64,000 bases of DNA. Origin: Agrobacterium genomosp. 13 str. CFBP 6927. Lineage in GTDB: Bacteria; Pseudomonadota; Alphaproteobacteria; Rhizobiales; Rhizobiaceae. A program made the translations under genes and the position numbers. The stretch lies in NCBI GenBank assembly GCA_900012615.1, contig LT009756.1, forward strand, positions 35,850 to 99,849, written 5' to 3'. Positions 1-8,470 of this stretch are shown here, piece by piece. Under the pieces are notes generated by a model. The model searched no databases, was not told the DNA's origin, and saw only the letters and a list, made by a program, of their open reading frames with translations. Within the stretch, counting starts at the first letter, position 1, and each line of letters opens with the position of its first letter.

Positions 1-43
1 CGCGGATCGCCGCGACGCTAGACGCGGTCGATCAGGCCTGATG

Positions 44-418
44 TCAATCCTCCGGACCGACGCCGTCGAGCGGCGACAGCGTGCCGCCCAGCACATGATA
101 GGCGGTGTTCATCGCGCCGGCCCGCTCCAGCGCCCACAGATCCGACACGTCTTCCACCACGATGATGACCGACTGGTCGCGCCGGTCGTCGGTGCAGACG
201 GTGCAGGGGTCGATCGTATCGACATTGCCGCAGCAGGAGCAGATCTTCACCTTGTCATAGGCCTCGCCCATCGCATGGCCGAGAGGCCCAAGAAGCTGTT
301 CCTTCTTCTTGATGAGATGCAACGCCGCCCGCCGCGCCGAGCGGGGGCCAAGCCCCGGCACTTTTGCCAGAAGCTGGATCAGTTTTTCGATTTCGGGACC
401 GGTGACTCGTTTTGCCAT
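44..418 (-). CDS. recR: Recombination protein RecR, 3' part disrupted at window edge
   Basis: RecR works with RecF and RecO to load RecA at gaps during recombinational repair. The readable 124 residues carry the N-terminal helix-hairpin-helix ([16 protein letters not shown]), the four-cysteine zinc finger (CSCCGN...CTVC) and the start of the Toprim domain ([12 protein letters not shown]). The frame then stops after LDGVGPED, while family members run to about 200 residues. Beyond the stop, recognisable RecR sequence continues in shifted frames: LIDRV is readable just before another stop. Several one-base indels within about 40 bases of the window end look more like poor sequence at a contig edge than true decay. 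It lies downstream of ybaB and dnaX on the same strand, a common order. The identity is certain; whether the gene is truly broken is not. Confidence 0.85.
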   Translation of the reverse strand: MAKRVTGPEIEKLIQLLAKVPGLGPRSARRAALHLIKKKEQLLGPLGHAMGEAYDKVKICSCCGNVDTIDPCTVCTDDRRDQSVIIVVEDVSDLWALERAGAMNTAYHVLGGTLSPLDGVGPED

Positions 419-476
419 GAGCGTTTTCTACTGCATAAATCGGGAAACGGGAATCATGAAGCGCAAAGGGCAGTCC

Positions 477-1091
477 ATGAAAATACGGGCGGTGTGCCGA
501 GGCGAGGCGAAAAGCCTGCCGGGAAAGACGATGAAGACGGGTATCTTCAAGCATCCCGTCCACGGCCCGGTCATGGTTGACGCGGAAGGCATCGTCAGCG
601 ACGCCGTCTGCAATCGCAAACATCACGGCGGGCCGGATCAGGCGATTTACGTCATGGGGTCCGTCGATCTCGATTTCTGGTCGCGCTCTCTGGGCTTTGT
701 GATCGAAGCCGGGTTTTTCGGCGAAAACCTTGTTCTTGATGGCGTCGACAGCGCAAAACTCCATGTCGGCGACAGGTTCTTGGCCCACGAAGTCGTGCTG
801 GAGGTAACCGCCGCCCGCATTCCCTGCGCCACTTTGTCGGCCCGCATCGGCGATCCCGATTTCGCACCGCGTTTCCGGCAGGCGGGCCAGCCGGGTTTTT
901 ATTGCCGGGTGCTGAAAGGCGGAATGCTTGCCGCCGGGGAGGATATCGCCTTCGAACCCTATCAGGGAACGAAACTGCCTATACCGACCATTCTCCAGCG
1001 CTTCCGTCCCATGCAGCTCACCATGGCTGAACGCACGGCCTATCTCGAAACGCCGCTTGCAAGCCGGTTCCGCGCGATGCTGGAAGCCTAG
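477..1091 (+). CDS. MOSC domain protein (YiiM-like)
   Basis: A 204-residue protein of the MOSC family, which is related to the molybdenum cofactor sulfurase C-terminus and to YiiM; YiiM-type proteins act in molybdenum-cofactor-dependent detoxification of N-hydroxylated compounds. The family pattern is visible: HGPVMVDAEGIVSDAVCNRKHHGGPDQ near residues 28-54, then FGENLVLDG, a GDRF core and a C-terminal cysteine segment (RIPCATLSARIGD). The conserved cysteine in PCATL is the usual putative sulfur carrier. The ATG at 477 follows AAAGGG; an ATG at 456 in the same frame is also possible and adds seven residues. It is transcribed divergently from recR. The exact substrate cannot be inferred. Confidence 0.85.
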   Translation: MKIRAVCRGEAKSLPGKTMKTGIFKHPVHGPVMVDAEGIVSDAVCNRKHHGGPDQAIYVMGSVDLDFWSRSLGFVIEAGFFGENLVLDGVDSAKLHVGDRFLAHEVVLEVTAARIPCATLSARIGDPDFAPRFRQAGQPGFYCRVLKGGMLAAGEDIAFEPYQGTKLPIPTILQRFRPMQLTMAERTAYLETPLASRFRAMLEA

Positions 1092-1145
1092 ACCCTGTCT
1101 TGACGCGAGGACGGCGTGCGTCACGCCATCCTCTTCGGTCGGATA

Positions 1146-1469
1146 TCAGAACGGGAATTTCATGCCGGGCGGCAGCGGCAGGCCCGCGGTCAGGCCGGCC
1201 ATCTTTTCCTGCGCCTGTGCTTCGCCCTTTTCCTTGGCGTCCTTGTGGGCAGCCACGATCAGGTCTTCGAGGATTTCCACCTCGTCTTCCTTGAACAGCG
1301 AAGGATCGATTTTCAGGCCGCGCATTTCGCCCTTGCCATTGAGAATGACGGTCACGAGACCGCCGCCAGCCCTGCCTTCGACTTCAAGGGCGGCGATTTC
1401 TTCCTGCACCTTCTCCATCTTGGACTGCATTTCCTTGACCTTGCCCATCATGCCCATGATGTCACGCAT
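1146..1469 (-). CDS. YbaB/EbfC family nucleoid-associated protein
   Basis: A 107-residue member of the YbaB/EbfC family, small dimeric DNA-binding proteins that associate with the nucleoid. It shows the typical N-terminal amphipathic helix ([18 protein letters not shown]), the middle strand region ([29 protein letters not shown]) and the C-terminal helical tail ([28 protein letters not shown]) ending in the family's PGMKFPF-like tail. The length is normal. It sits 24 bases downstream of dnaX and upstream of recR on the same strand, the conserved dnaX-ybaB-recR order, so it is probably part of that operon. Confidence 0.95.
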   Translation of the reverse strand: MRDIMGMMGKVKEMQSKMEKVQEEIAALEVEGRAGGGLVTVILNGKGEMRGLKIDPSLFKEDEVEILEDLIVAAHKDAKEKGEAQAQEKMAGLTAGLPLPPGMKFPF

Positions 1470-1493
1470 GTGCCAAACTCCTGTTCTTTTTGT

Positions 1494-3368
1494 TTAAAAC
1501 TCGATGTCGTCGCCGGGAAGGATGTCGCCTTCGCTCGATTCGGCAACCGATGGCGGCGCGATTTCTTCCGCCTCATCCTGTACGGCGGCGCGAATGCGCA
1601 CGTCGGTGATTTTTGCGCCGGGAAACTGCGCCAGAATGGCGGCAACGTCAGGATCCTGACGCGCATCGACAAGACGGGCATCCCGGGCATTGCTTTCGGC
1701 TTCAACAAGGGTCGGCTCGCCCTGTTCCTTGCTGAGGCTGACGATCCAGTGGATACCGGTCCATTCCTTGAGCTTCACGCCAAGTTCACCCGGCAGAGAG
1801 CCCGGCGCGCCATCGCCGAGGCGCATATCAAGCCGGCCGGGCTCCAACCGCACCAGACGCACGAAGCCGCGCACCTTGGCCCGCATGACGGGATCGCGGT
1901 TCTTCTGGCAGAGATCAGCAATATCCTGCACCGAAGTGACGGGAACCTTCGGCTCCGGCCGCTCTTCGGTTTTCGGTGCCGCGACCTGCATCTCCTGCGG
2001 GCGGCTGTCCGGAACGGCGCGCAGCACGGCGGAGGTCTGCGGTGTCGTCTGGCGCTGGGCGGGAAGATCGAGAGGTCTTCCCGCGGCCACCGCCTGTCCT
2101 GACGAATAGGCGCGCGCACCGCCGCCATTGCCGCCGCCCGAAGGTCCGCCATTGGCATAACCGCCGTCGCCGTTCGAAAGCTCCAGCAGGCGCCGGGCAG
2201 CATCTTCCGGAGCCGGCAGATTGGCGGCATGCGAAAGCCGGATCAGCACCATTTCGGCCGCACCCGCCGGACGCGAGGCATTTTCCGTTTCCGGAATGCC
2301 TTTCAGTAGCATCTGCCAGATGCGCGAGAGTGCGGTTACCGCAATCGTCTCGGCAAATTCCGCGCCGCGCACGCGCTCGATCTCGGAAAGCGAGGGGTCT
2401 TCCGCCGCGTCCGGCACATATTTCATGCGGGTGACGAGATGGGTGAAATCGGCAAGGTCGTTGAGCACAACGACAGGGTTTGCACCCGCCTCATATTGCC
2501 CGTTGAATTCCAAAAGGGCGGCCGCGACATCGCCTTTGACGACATGCTGAAATAGATCGACGATACGCGCACGGTCGGCAAGGCCGAGCATGCCGCGCAC
2601 CGCTTCCGCCTCCACGCGGCCTCCACCATGGGCAATCGCCTGATCGAGCAGGGAAAGGCCGTCACGCGCAGAGCCCTCGGCCGCACGGGCGATCATCGAC
2701 AGCGCCTGCGGCTCCGCGTCAAAGCCTTCCTTGCCGGCAATGGCGGTGAACAGGCCGACCAGATCGGCGGCGCTGATGCGACGCAGGTCAAAGCGCTGGC
2801 AGCGCGACAGAACGGTGATCGGAACCTTGCGGATTTCGGTGGTTGCAAAGATGAATTTCACATGTTCCGGCGGCTCTTCAAGGGTCTTCAGAAGACCGTT
2901 GAAAGCCTGCGTCGAGAGCATGTGCACTTCGTCGATGATATAGACCTTGTAGCGTGCCGAAACCGGGCGGTAACGCACCTGTTCGATGATCTCGCGAATA
3001 TCGTCGATGCCGGTATGGGAGGCGGCGTCCATCTCGATCACGTCGACATGCCGGCCTTCCATGATCGCCTGGCAATGTTCGCCGGGGATGCGCAGGTCGA
3101 TGGTCGGCTTGTCGATGGTGTCGGTCTTGTAATTCAGCGCGCGGGCGAGAATGCGGGCCGTGGTCGTCTTGCCCACGCCGCGAACGCCGGTCAGCATATA
3201 GGCCTGCGCGATACGCCCGGTCTCAAACGCGTTGGTCAGCGTGCGGACCATCGGCTCCTGGCCGACCATCAAATCGGAAAAATCCTTGGGGCGATATTTG
3301 CGCGCCAGTACCCGGTAGCCGGTCCCGACCTGGGATTCGCTTGATGTGGTGGGTACGGTGTCGCTCAT
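1494..3368 (-). CDS. dnaX: DNA polymerase III subunits gamma/tau (DnaX)
   Basis: The clamp-loader ATPase of the replicative polymerase, 624 residues. The AAA+ module carries Walker A (GVRGVGKTT, residues 61-69), Walker B with the DEVH box (near 146) and the sensor region TTEIRKVPITVLSRCQRFDLRR. The zinc module that usually has four cysteines is reduced: only one Cys remains (near residue 99, in PGEHCQ). Residues 400-460 are a Gly/Ala-rich, probably disordered linker, followed by a tau-type C-terminal domain that in E. coli contacts DnaB and the polymerase. No A-rich slippery heptamer of the E. coli kind was noticed, so a frameshifted gamma form is not evident. SRP RNA lies directly upstream on the same strand. 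Confidence 0.96.
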   Translation of the reverse strand: MSDTVPTTSSESQVGTGYRVLARKYRPKDFSDLMVGQEPMVRTLTNAFETGRIAQAYMLTGVRGVGKTTTARILARALNYKTDTIDKPTIDLRIPGEHCQAIMEGRHVDVIEMDAASHTGIDDIREIIEQVRYRPVSARYKVYIIDEVHMLSTQAFNGLLKTLEEPPEHVKFIFATTEIRKVPITVLSRCQRFDLRRISAADLVGLFTAIAGKEGFDAEPQALSMIARAAEGSARDGLSLLDQAIAHGGGRVEAEAVRGMLGLADRARIVDLFQHVVKGDVAAALLEFNGQYEAGANPVVVLNDLADFTHLVTRMKYVPDAAEDPSLSEIERVRGAEFAETIAVTALSRIWQMLLKGIPETENASRPAGAAEMVLIRLSHAANLPAPEDAARRLLELSNGDGGYANGGPSGGGNGGGARAYSSGQAVAAGRPLDLPAQRQTTPQTSAVLRAVPDSRPQEMQVAAPKTEERPEPKVPVTSVQDIADLCQKNRDPVMRAKVRGFVRLVRLEPGRLDMRLGDGAPGSLPGELGVKLKEWTGIHWIVSLSKEQGEPTLVEAESNARDARLVDARQDPDVAAILAQFPGAKITDVRIRAAVQDEAEEIAPPSVAESSEGDILPGDDIEF

Positions 3369-3446
3369 TGCCTCGCCAGTTTGTTTTGCCAGTTGTCTTG
3401 GGGCGCTGAACTGGCCCGGCGAAAGCTGAGCACGTCTTTTAAAAAA

Positions 3447-3546
3447 GGTGGGAGGCTGGCACGGCGACCCGTGCCGGGCTCGTTAGGGCTGCTTCCTTCC
3501 GGACCTGACCCGGTTGGCGAGTGGCTCGTCCACCACCAACCTCCCG
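3447..3546 (-). ncRNA. ffs: Signal recognition particle RNA, small bacterial type (4.5S)
   Basis: Read on the minus strand, this stretch contains the SRP domain IV signature GGTCAGGTCCGGAAGGAAGCAGCC (given here split: GGTCAGGTCC, then GGAAGGAAGCAGCC, about 3488-3511), the Ffh-binding asymmetric loop and GGAA tetraloop. The two ends pair with each other: GGGAGG at the 5' end (about 3545) with CCTCCC at the 3' end (about 3450), and a run of seven T follows on the transcribed strand, as expected of a terminator. The length near 100 nt matches the short Gram-negative form. The RNA forms the SRP with Ffh and targets nascent membrane proteins. Ends are estimated from the pairing. Confidence 0.93.
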
Positions 3547-3609
3547 GGGCCACATATCGGCAATATCGAAAGCAAATGCAAGCCAAGCCTTCAAAAAACT
3601 GCTATCACA

Positions 3610-4038
3610 ATGAAAACAAACATGGAGGACACCTTGGAGACATTCCGGCTGGATGACAGACTGGCGCGCGACAGTGTGCTTGTGACACGTTTGGGACTAT
3701 GTGAACTGCGTTTGCAAAACGACAACCGCTGGCCCTGGCTGGTGCTGGTGCCGCAGCGAGACGGCGTCAGTGAATTATTCGATCTCACCCCGCTTGATCA
3801 GGCCGTGCTGACATTCGAGACCAATCTCGTCGCGTCTGCCTTGAAAGAAATCACCGGAGCCACCAAGATCAATGTCGGTGCTTTGGGCAATATCGTCCGG
3901 CAGCTTCATGTCCACATTATCGCCCGCAATGAAGGCGACACCTGCTGGCCGGGTCCCATCTGGGGCCACGGAACGCCTGTGCCCTATGCCGTGGGCGAAA
4001 AGGAAACTTTGATGAAAAAAATCTCCGGCGCGCTCTGA
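3610..4038 (+). CDS. HIT family protein
   Basis: About 142 residues with a histidine-triad fold, a family of nucleotide hydrolases and transferases acting on nucleoside-phosphoramidate or dinucleoside polyphosphate bonds. The signature is QLHVHIIAR, followed by the alphaproteobacterial variant segment GDTCWPGPIWG. The first position of the usual His-x-His-x-His triad is Gln here; the central catalytic His is present. The start is uncertain: ATG 3610 (MKTNMEDT) and ATG 3622 are both plausible, neither with a strong Shine-Dalgarno. It overlaps nudC by the ATGA arrangement at 4035-4041, so the two are likely co-translated, pairing two nucleotide-cleaning enzymes. Confidence 0.88.
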   Translation: MKTNMEDTLETFRLDDRLARDSVLVTRLGLCELRLQNDNRWPWLVLVPQRDGVSELFDLTPLDQAVLTFETNLVASALKEITGATKINVGALGNIVRQLHVHIIARNEGDTCWPGPIWGHGTPVPYAVGEKETLMKKISGAL

Positions 4039-5000
4039 TGATATCAATGAAAATTTTTGAAACCACTGCCCCCCATCCCGAAGCAAGCCTGCTGACAGCC
4101 TTTTCCAAGAACGCCCTCGACCGTTTTGCCGAAAAACGGTCGGAAGAATGCGTTGCCGATGCGCTGAAGGTCGATGGCACCCATATTTTCGCTTTCTCTG
4201 GCAACAGGCTTGTCCTGAAGCATGACGAGCAGGTCATCGACCCCCTGTTTTCCGCTTATGAGCTGGCTGAACTGCAGCCGGATTTCGACAATGCCGTGCT
4301 GCTCGGATATCGCGAAACCGGCGAGCCGAGAATTGCGGTGCCGGTTGCCGTTGCCGAGGATCAGCTCGCAAGCCACTACAAGCTCGCCGACGCCCGCACG
4401 CTTTATCGCGACCATCTTCTCGATGAGGAATTGTTGAGCGAGGTTGCCCAGGCCGTCAGTCTCACCCACTGGAACGCCGACAATCGCTTTTGTGGAAAGT
4501 GCGGCGGCACCATGGAACTGCGCATCGGTGGCTACAAGCGTATCTGCGCCGCCTGCAACCACACTATTTTTCCCCGCACCGATCCCGTCGTCATCATGAT
4601 GACGATCGATATCGAGCGTGATCTTTGCTTGCTTGGCCGTGGTGCGCATTTTGCGCCGGGCATGTATTCGTGCCTTGCTGGTTTTGTGGAGCCGGGAGAA
4701 ACCATCGAGCAGGCCGTCCGCCGCGAAACGCATGAGGAATCCGGCGTCGAAATCGGCCGCGTGCGTTACCACGCGTCGCAGCCCTGGCCGATGCCGCATA
4801 CGCTGATGATCGGCTGTTATGCCGAGGCACTGTCTTTCGATATTGCCCGCGATGAGATCGAACTGGAGGATTGCCGCTGGTTCACACGGGCGGAAGTCGC
4901 CAAGATGCTGGAGACGGCAACGGGTGAGGGCTTTTCCGCGCCTCCCGGTGGCGCCATCGCGCACCGTCTGATGCGCGATTGGGTGGAATGGACGAAATAA
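4038..5000 (+). CDS. nudC: NADH pyrophosphatase NudC
   Basis: A Nudix hydrolase of 320 residues that splits NAD(H) into NMN(H) and AMP and, in characterised homologues, removes NAD caps from RNA. A central zinc ribbon is seen (FCGKCGG...RICAACNH, about residues 152-176). The Nudix box GFVEPGETIEQAVRRETHEES follows with the GX5EX7REUXEEXGU pattern, and then the NudC-specific SQPWPMPHTLM segment. The N-terminal domain is of the usual NudC type. Translation starts at an ATG overlapping the stop of the upstream HIT gene; an ATG three codons in is the alternative. Confidence 0.94.
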   Translation: MISMKIFETTAPHPEASLLTAFSKNALDRFAEKRSEECVADALKVDGTHIFAFSGNRLVLKHDEQVIDPLFSAYELAELQPDFDNAVLLGYRETGEPRIAVPVAVAEDQLASHYKLADARTLYRDHLLDEELLSEVAQAVSLTHWNADNRFCGKCGGTMELRIGGYKRICAACNHTIFPRTDPVVIMMTIDIERDLCLLGRGAHFAPGMYSCLAGFVEPGETIEQAVRRETHEESGVEIGRVRYHASQPWPMPHTLMIGCYAEALSFDIARDEIELEDCRWFTRAEVAKMLETATGEGFSAPPGGAIAHRLMRDWVEWTK

Positions 5001-5015
5001 TCGCGTTCGGCAGGC

Positions 5016-5879
5016 TCAACCCTGGTTGAGCTTGCCGCGCATCGCATGGCCCTTGTAGACGCCGAGAATGCGGACTTTTTCGGAGAAGAAGCGCAACTCG
5101 TCCAGCGCATGCCGCACCGGCTCGTCATCGGGGTGGCCTTCAATATCGGCATAAAACTGCGTCGCCACGAATTTGCCGCCGAGCTGGTAGCTTTCGAGCT
5201 TCGTCATGTTGATGCCGTTTGTCGCAAAGCCACCCATGGCCTTGTAGAGCGCAGCCGGAATATTGCGGACATTGAAGACGAAAGTCGTGACGATGATTTC
5301 GTCAGGGGATTGACGCTTGGCCCAATTCTCATCGCGGGAAAGCACGACGAAACGGGTGACGTTGTTTTCCGAATCCTCGACATTTTCAGCCAGAATATCG
5401 AGACCGTAAAGATCGGCGGCAAGACGGGGCGCCAAGGCTGCCATGCTGCGGTCGCCCTTTTCGGAAACCTGCTTGGCAGCGCCCGCGGTATCGCCGGCAA
5501 TAACCGGCTTCCAGCCGTTGGAGCGGATGATCTTGCGGCACTGGCCAAGCGCGTGGATGTGGCTGTGCACGGTGCGGATCTCGTCTTTTTTCACACCCGG
5601 CATCACCATCAGCTGGAAGCGGATCGGCATGAAATATTCACCGATGATGTGAAGGCGCGATTCCGGCAGCAGGTGATGAATATCCGCAACGCGGCCGGCC
5701 AGCGTGTTCTCGATCGGGATCATGCCAAGATCGGCTTCGCCGTTTTCGATGGCGTTGAAGGCGTCCTCGAAGGTCGGGCACGGCAAAGGCTCCATGTCCG
5801 GGAACATGTCGCGGCAGGCCATGTCGGAATTCGCGCCGAATTCGCCCTGAAAGGCAATGCGTTTTGTGCTCAAGGTCAT
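5016..5879 (-). CDS. pheA: Prephenate dehydratase
   Basis: A 287-residue monofunctional prephenate dehydratase, converting prephenate to phenylpyruvate in phenylalanine synthesis. The catalytic domain begins with IAFQGEFGANSD and includes IPIENTLAGRV and the active-site motif NVTRFVVL (near residue 173). A C-terminal ACT domain (FVFNVRNIPAALYKAMGGFATNGINMTKLESY) should bind phenylalanine for feedback control; the common LESR motif reads LESY here. There is no chorismate mutase domain, as expected in rhizobia. It begins 11 bases downstream of kdsB on the same strand, so the two are likely co-transcribed despite unrelated roles. Confidence 0.95.
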   Translation of the reverse strand: MTLSTKRIAFQGEFGANSDMACRDMFPDMEPLPCPTFEDAFNAIENGEADLGMIPIENTLAGRVADIHHLLPESRLHIIGEYFMPIRFQLMVMPGVKKDEIRTVHSHIHALGQCRKIIRSNGWKPVIAGDTAGAAKQVSEKGDRSMAALAPRLAADLYGLDILAENVEDSENNVTRFVVLSRDENWAKRQSPDEIIVTTFVFNVRNIPAALYKAMGGFATNGINMTKLESYQLGGKFVATQFYADIEGHPDDEPVRHALDELRFFSEKVRILGVYKGHAMRGKLNQG

Positions 5880-5890
5880 GGGACTGTCCG

Positions 5891-6646
5891 TTAGAGGGGT
5901 CTGCTTGCAAGAATGGTACGGGCTTTTTCGAGATCGTGCGGCGTATCGACGCCAAGCGGCACGGAGCGGACGATTTCAGCATCGATGCGCATGTCGGCTT
6001 CCAGTGCGCGCAGCTGTTCCAGCCGCTCGCGTTTCTCCAGCGGCGATGGCGGAAGGCTCACGAATGTCTCGAGTGCTGCGCGGCGATAGGTGTAAAGCCC
6101 GATATGGTGATAAAGCGGCCCGTCACCGTAAGGCGCGGTCGCACGGGTAAAATAAAGCGCGCGCAATCGCGTCTCGGAAAGCGGACTGCCGACGACTTTC
6201 ACGACGTTCGGATTGGTTTTTTCTTCCTCGTCGGTGATTTCGACCGTCAGCGTCGCAATGTCGACGGCAGGATTTTCCAGCGGGCGCAGCGAAGCGCGGA
6301 TTGTTTCCGCCTCAATCGTCGGAAGGTCGCCCTGGACATTGATGACATATTCGGCCTTGCCATAGGGGTCGGCCTTCTGCAAAGCCTCGAAAATGCGGTC
6401 AGAACCGGACTGGTGATCGTCGCGCGTCATCATCACATCGAAACCGGCATTTTTTACGGCCGAAAAAACCTGTTCGTCATCCACCGCGACGACGATTCGC
6501 TCGGCCCCTGCTTCACGTGCCCTCAGCGCAACCTGCACGATCATCGGCTTGCCGCCAATGTCCGCGAGCGGCTTGCCGGGCAGGCGTGTGGATGCCATCC
6601 GCGCCGGTATGAGGACGACAGCTTTCTCGAAATCCCGATTCTTCAT
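5891..6646 (-). CDS. kdsB: 3-deoxy-manno-octulosonate cytidylyltransferase (CMP-KDO synthetase)
   Basis: Activates KDO as CMP-KDO for attachment to lipid A in the cytoplasm. The 251-residue protein opens with the nucleotide-binding segment [25 protein letters not shown] and carries the metal and substrate motifs [28 protein letters not shown] and [14 protein letters not shown]. The C-terminal [13 protein letters not shown] is also standard. The length is normal. It lies upstream of pheA with an 11-base gap, divergent from the cytochrome c gene. Confidence 0.96.
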   Translation of the reverse strand: MKNRDFEKAVVLIPARMASTRLPGKPLADIGGKPMIVQVALRAREAGAERIVVAVDDEQVFSAVKNAGFDVMMTRDDHQSGSDRIFEALQKADPYGKAEYVINVQGDLPTIEAETIRASLRPLENPAVDIATLTVEITDEEEKTNPNVVKVVGSPLSETRLRALYFTRATAPYGDGPLYHHIGLYTYRRAALETFVSLPPSPLEKRERLEQLRALEADMRIDAEIVRSVPLGVDTPHDLEKARTILASRPL

Positions 6647-6797
6647 CCGACACCCTTCAAATCCCGCCCGAAAAGTGTCAAAACGTCACGGTGTGGGGAG
6701 CATTATTCAAGTTGCGCAGGCTGTGCAAAAGCCATAGCTTTCGAGCAATTTCAAGATGCCCGTTATATATAGAGCGGATGCGAGGGAGCGCGTTTAG

Positions 6798-7373
6798 ATG
6801 AATTCTTATGTAAATATGGGCGTTGGGGCGCTTTTGGGCACGGTTTTCGTCCTGATGTCGGTGTCAATTGCGTCTGAGGGCATTTTCCATGCGCCCGCGC
6901 CCGAAAAGGAAGGTTACGCCATTGCTGCGGCAGAGGGTGGCGGCGAAGCAGGTGGCGGAGAAACCGCTGCCGCGGCGACGCCGATCGCACAATTGCTTGC
7001 GAACGCCGACGCCGCCAAGGGTGAGACGGTCTTCAAGAAGTGTACGAGCTGTCATACCGGAGAGAGTGGTGGTGCAAACAAGGTCGGCCCCAATCTCTTC
7101 GATATCGTCAACCGGCCGATCGCCAGCCATGAAGGTTTCAGCTACTCCGCGGGGATGAAGGATTTCTCCAAGGGCGGTTCCGTGCATTGGGATTATGATC
7201 ATCTCAGCTTCTTCCTCGAAGCTCCCAAGAAGCACGTTCCCGGCACGGCCATGGGCTTTGCGGGTGTGAAGAAGGAAACGGAACGCGCCGATCTCATCGC
7301 CTATCTGCGCACGCTGTCGGCAAACCCGGCGCCGCTGCCGGATCCGGCTGCCGCTCCCGCGCCGACGAACTGA
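6798..7373 (+). CDS. Membrane-anchored class I cytochrome c (CycM-like)
   Basis: A 191-residue c-type cytochrome. An N-terminal hydrophobic segment (residues 5-25, [18 protein letters not shown]) has no obvious cleavage site and probably serves as a periplasm-facing anchor. A flexible Ala/Gly/Glu linker follows. The heme-binding motif CTSCH is at about residues 81-85, and the distal Met ligand is likely in PGTAMGFAG near residue 153. The C-terminus is Pro/Ala-rich. Proteins of this architecture, such as CycM of bradyrhizobia, carry electrons from the bc1 complex to the aa3 oxidase. The gene stands alone and ends at a strong terminator shared with the opposite strand. Confidence 0.9.
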   Translation: MNSYVNMGVGALLGTVFVLMSVSIASEGIFHAPAPEKEGYAIAAAEGGGEAGGGETAAAATPIAQLLANADAAKGETVFKKCTSCHTGESGGANKVGPNLFDIVNRPIASHEGFSYSAGMKDFSKGGSVHWDYDHLSFFLEAPKKHVPGTAMGFAGVKKETERADLIAYLRTLSANPAPLPDPAAAPAPTN

Positions 7374-7390
7374 CGAATTCATGTTTCATG

Positions 7391-7422
7391 AAAAAAGCCC
7401 GGCAGCGATGCCGGGCTTTTTG
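7391..7422. terminator. Bidirectional intrinsic terminator
   Basis: AAAAAAGCCCGGC-AGCGAT-GCCGGGCTTTTT forms a GC-rich hairpin with an A-run before and a T-run after. It can therefore end both the cytochrome c transcript and the convergent sugar transferase transcript. Confidence 0.9.
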
Positions 7423-7451
7423 ATTCTGGCGTGCATCCGGCGTTTGAAAGG

Positions 7452-8180
7452 TCAGAAACCCTTGCCGCCGCGCAATTCGGAAATGACCGTCCCGACCATG
7501 ATCTTGATATCCAGCCAGACCGAAAAATTCTCGACGTAATAAAGATCGGAAACGATACGCGCGCGCGCCTTGTCGCTGCGGTCGGTCGGGCCGCGCAATC
7601 CCCGCATCTGGGCAAGACCGGTAATGCCTGGCCGCACCCGGTGCCGCATGTGGTAGTGGGGAACAAGGTCCTCATAAAGACGGCCAGCCGCCAGCATGCC
7701 GATGGCATGGCAGCGTGGGCCGACCAAAGACATGTCGCCTTTCAGCACGTTGATGAGCTGCGGCAGCTCATCGATATTTGTGCGGCGGAGAACGGCGCCG
7801 ATACGTGTTATCCGTGGATCGTTCTTCACCGTTTGTGCCACGCCGGTGGCGTCGCCCAGTTCGGTTCTCATCGAGCGAAATTTATAGACGCGGATTTTCC
7901 GGCCGTTCATGCCCCAGCGGACCTGCGAGAACAGGACCGGCCCCTTGCTGTCGAATTTGACCAGAACCGCAACGGTCAGCAGGACCGGGGCGAGTGCAAC
8001 AAGGGCGATGGACGCCCCTGCAATGTCGATTGTTCTTTTGAGTGCGAACTGGCCGCGCTGGAACGCCGAGATATTACTTTCCAAAACGGAAGGTTGCGTT
8101 TCCGAAGCTTCAAAAGTGGCTGCCGTGGAATAGGGAGCGCCGTAAAAAACGGCATGCGATGAGCCTTTAGTACCCAGCAT
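7452..8180 (-). CDS. Initiating undecaprenyl-phosphate sugar-1-phosphate transferase (ExoY/UppE-like)
   Basis: A bacterial sugar transferase of about 242 residues that loads the first sugar phosphate onto undecaprenyl phosphate for exopolysaccharide assembly. It has one N-terminal membrane helix ([25 protein letters not shown]). The cytosolic catalytic domain contains [37 protein letters not shown], the RVRPGITG box and a C-terminal DIKIMVGTV helix. ATG 8180 follows CAGGGC and is preferred over an upstream TTG at 8213. No other polysaccharide gene is nearby, so this is an orphan initiating transferase. From memory, Agrobacterium has such a homologue outside its unipolar-polysaccharide locus that substitutes for UppE under phosphate limitation; identity with it is inferred. 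Confidence 0.88.
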   Translation of the reverse strand: MLGTKGSSHAVFYGAPYSTAATFEASETQPSVLESNISAFQRGQFALKRTIDIAGASIALVALAPVLLTVAVLVKFDSKGPVLFSQVRWGMNGRKIRVYKFRSMRTELGDATGVAQTVKNDPRITRIGAVLRRTNIDELPQLINVLKGDMSLVGPRCHAIGMLAAGRLYEDLVPHYHMRHRVRPGITGLAQMRGLRGPTDRSDKARARIVSDLYYVENFSVWLDIKIMVGTVISELRGGKGF

Positions 8181-8470
8181 AATATAGAGCCCTGAAAAGT
8201 TATTCTGAAACAAGAAAATTAATTTATATGAACGATTAATAATTCATTTACCGTAAAAAGTCATCCGAAATGTAACCGTCTTTGCGCAAATGGCAATCTA
8301 CGGTTAATGCGTCTGCACGCATATGTTGCGAGCCGCGCACCATCTCCGCTCGTGGCTGCGGATCGGGCGTCATCAAGCCTTTGGAAAGGGTGAATGGGCC
8401 AGCCGGCGGTGAGATCATCGATACCGCTCGCCGCCCCGGGAAATCGGTCTGCCGGTGACCTGAAAAGTGG

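Noticed and set aside
8260-8276. Possible Pho box upstream of the sugar transferase
   Set aside because: GTTACAT-N4-GATGACT matches CTGTCAT repeats too poorly to be called.
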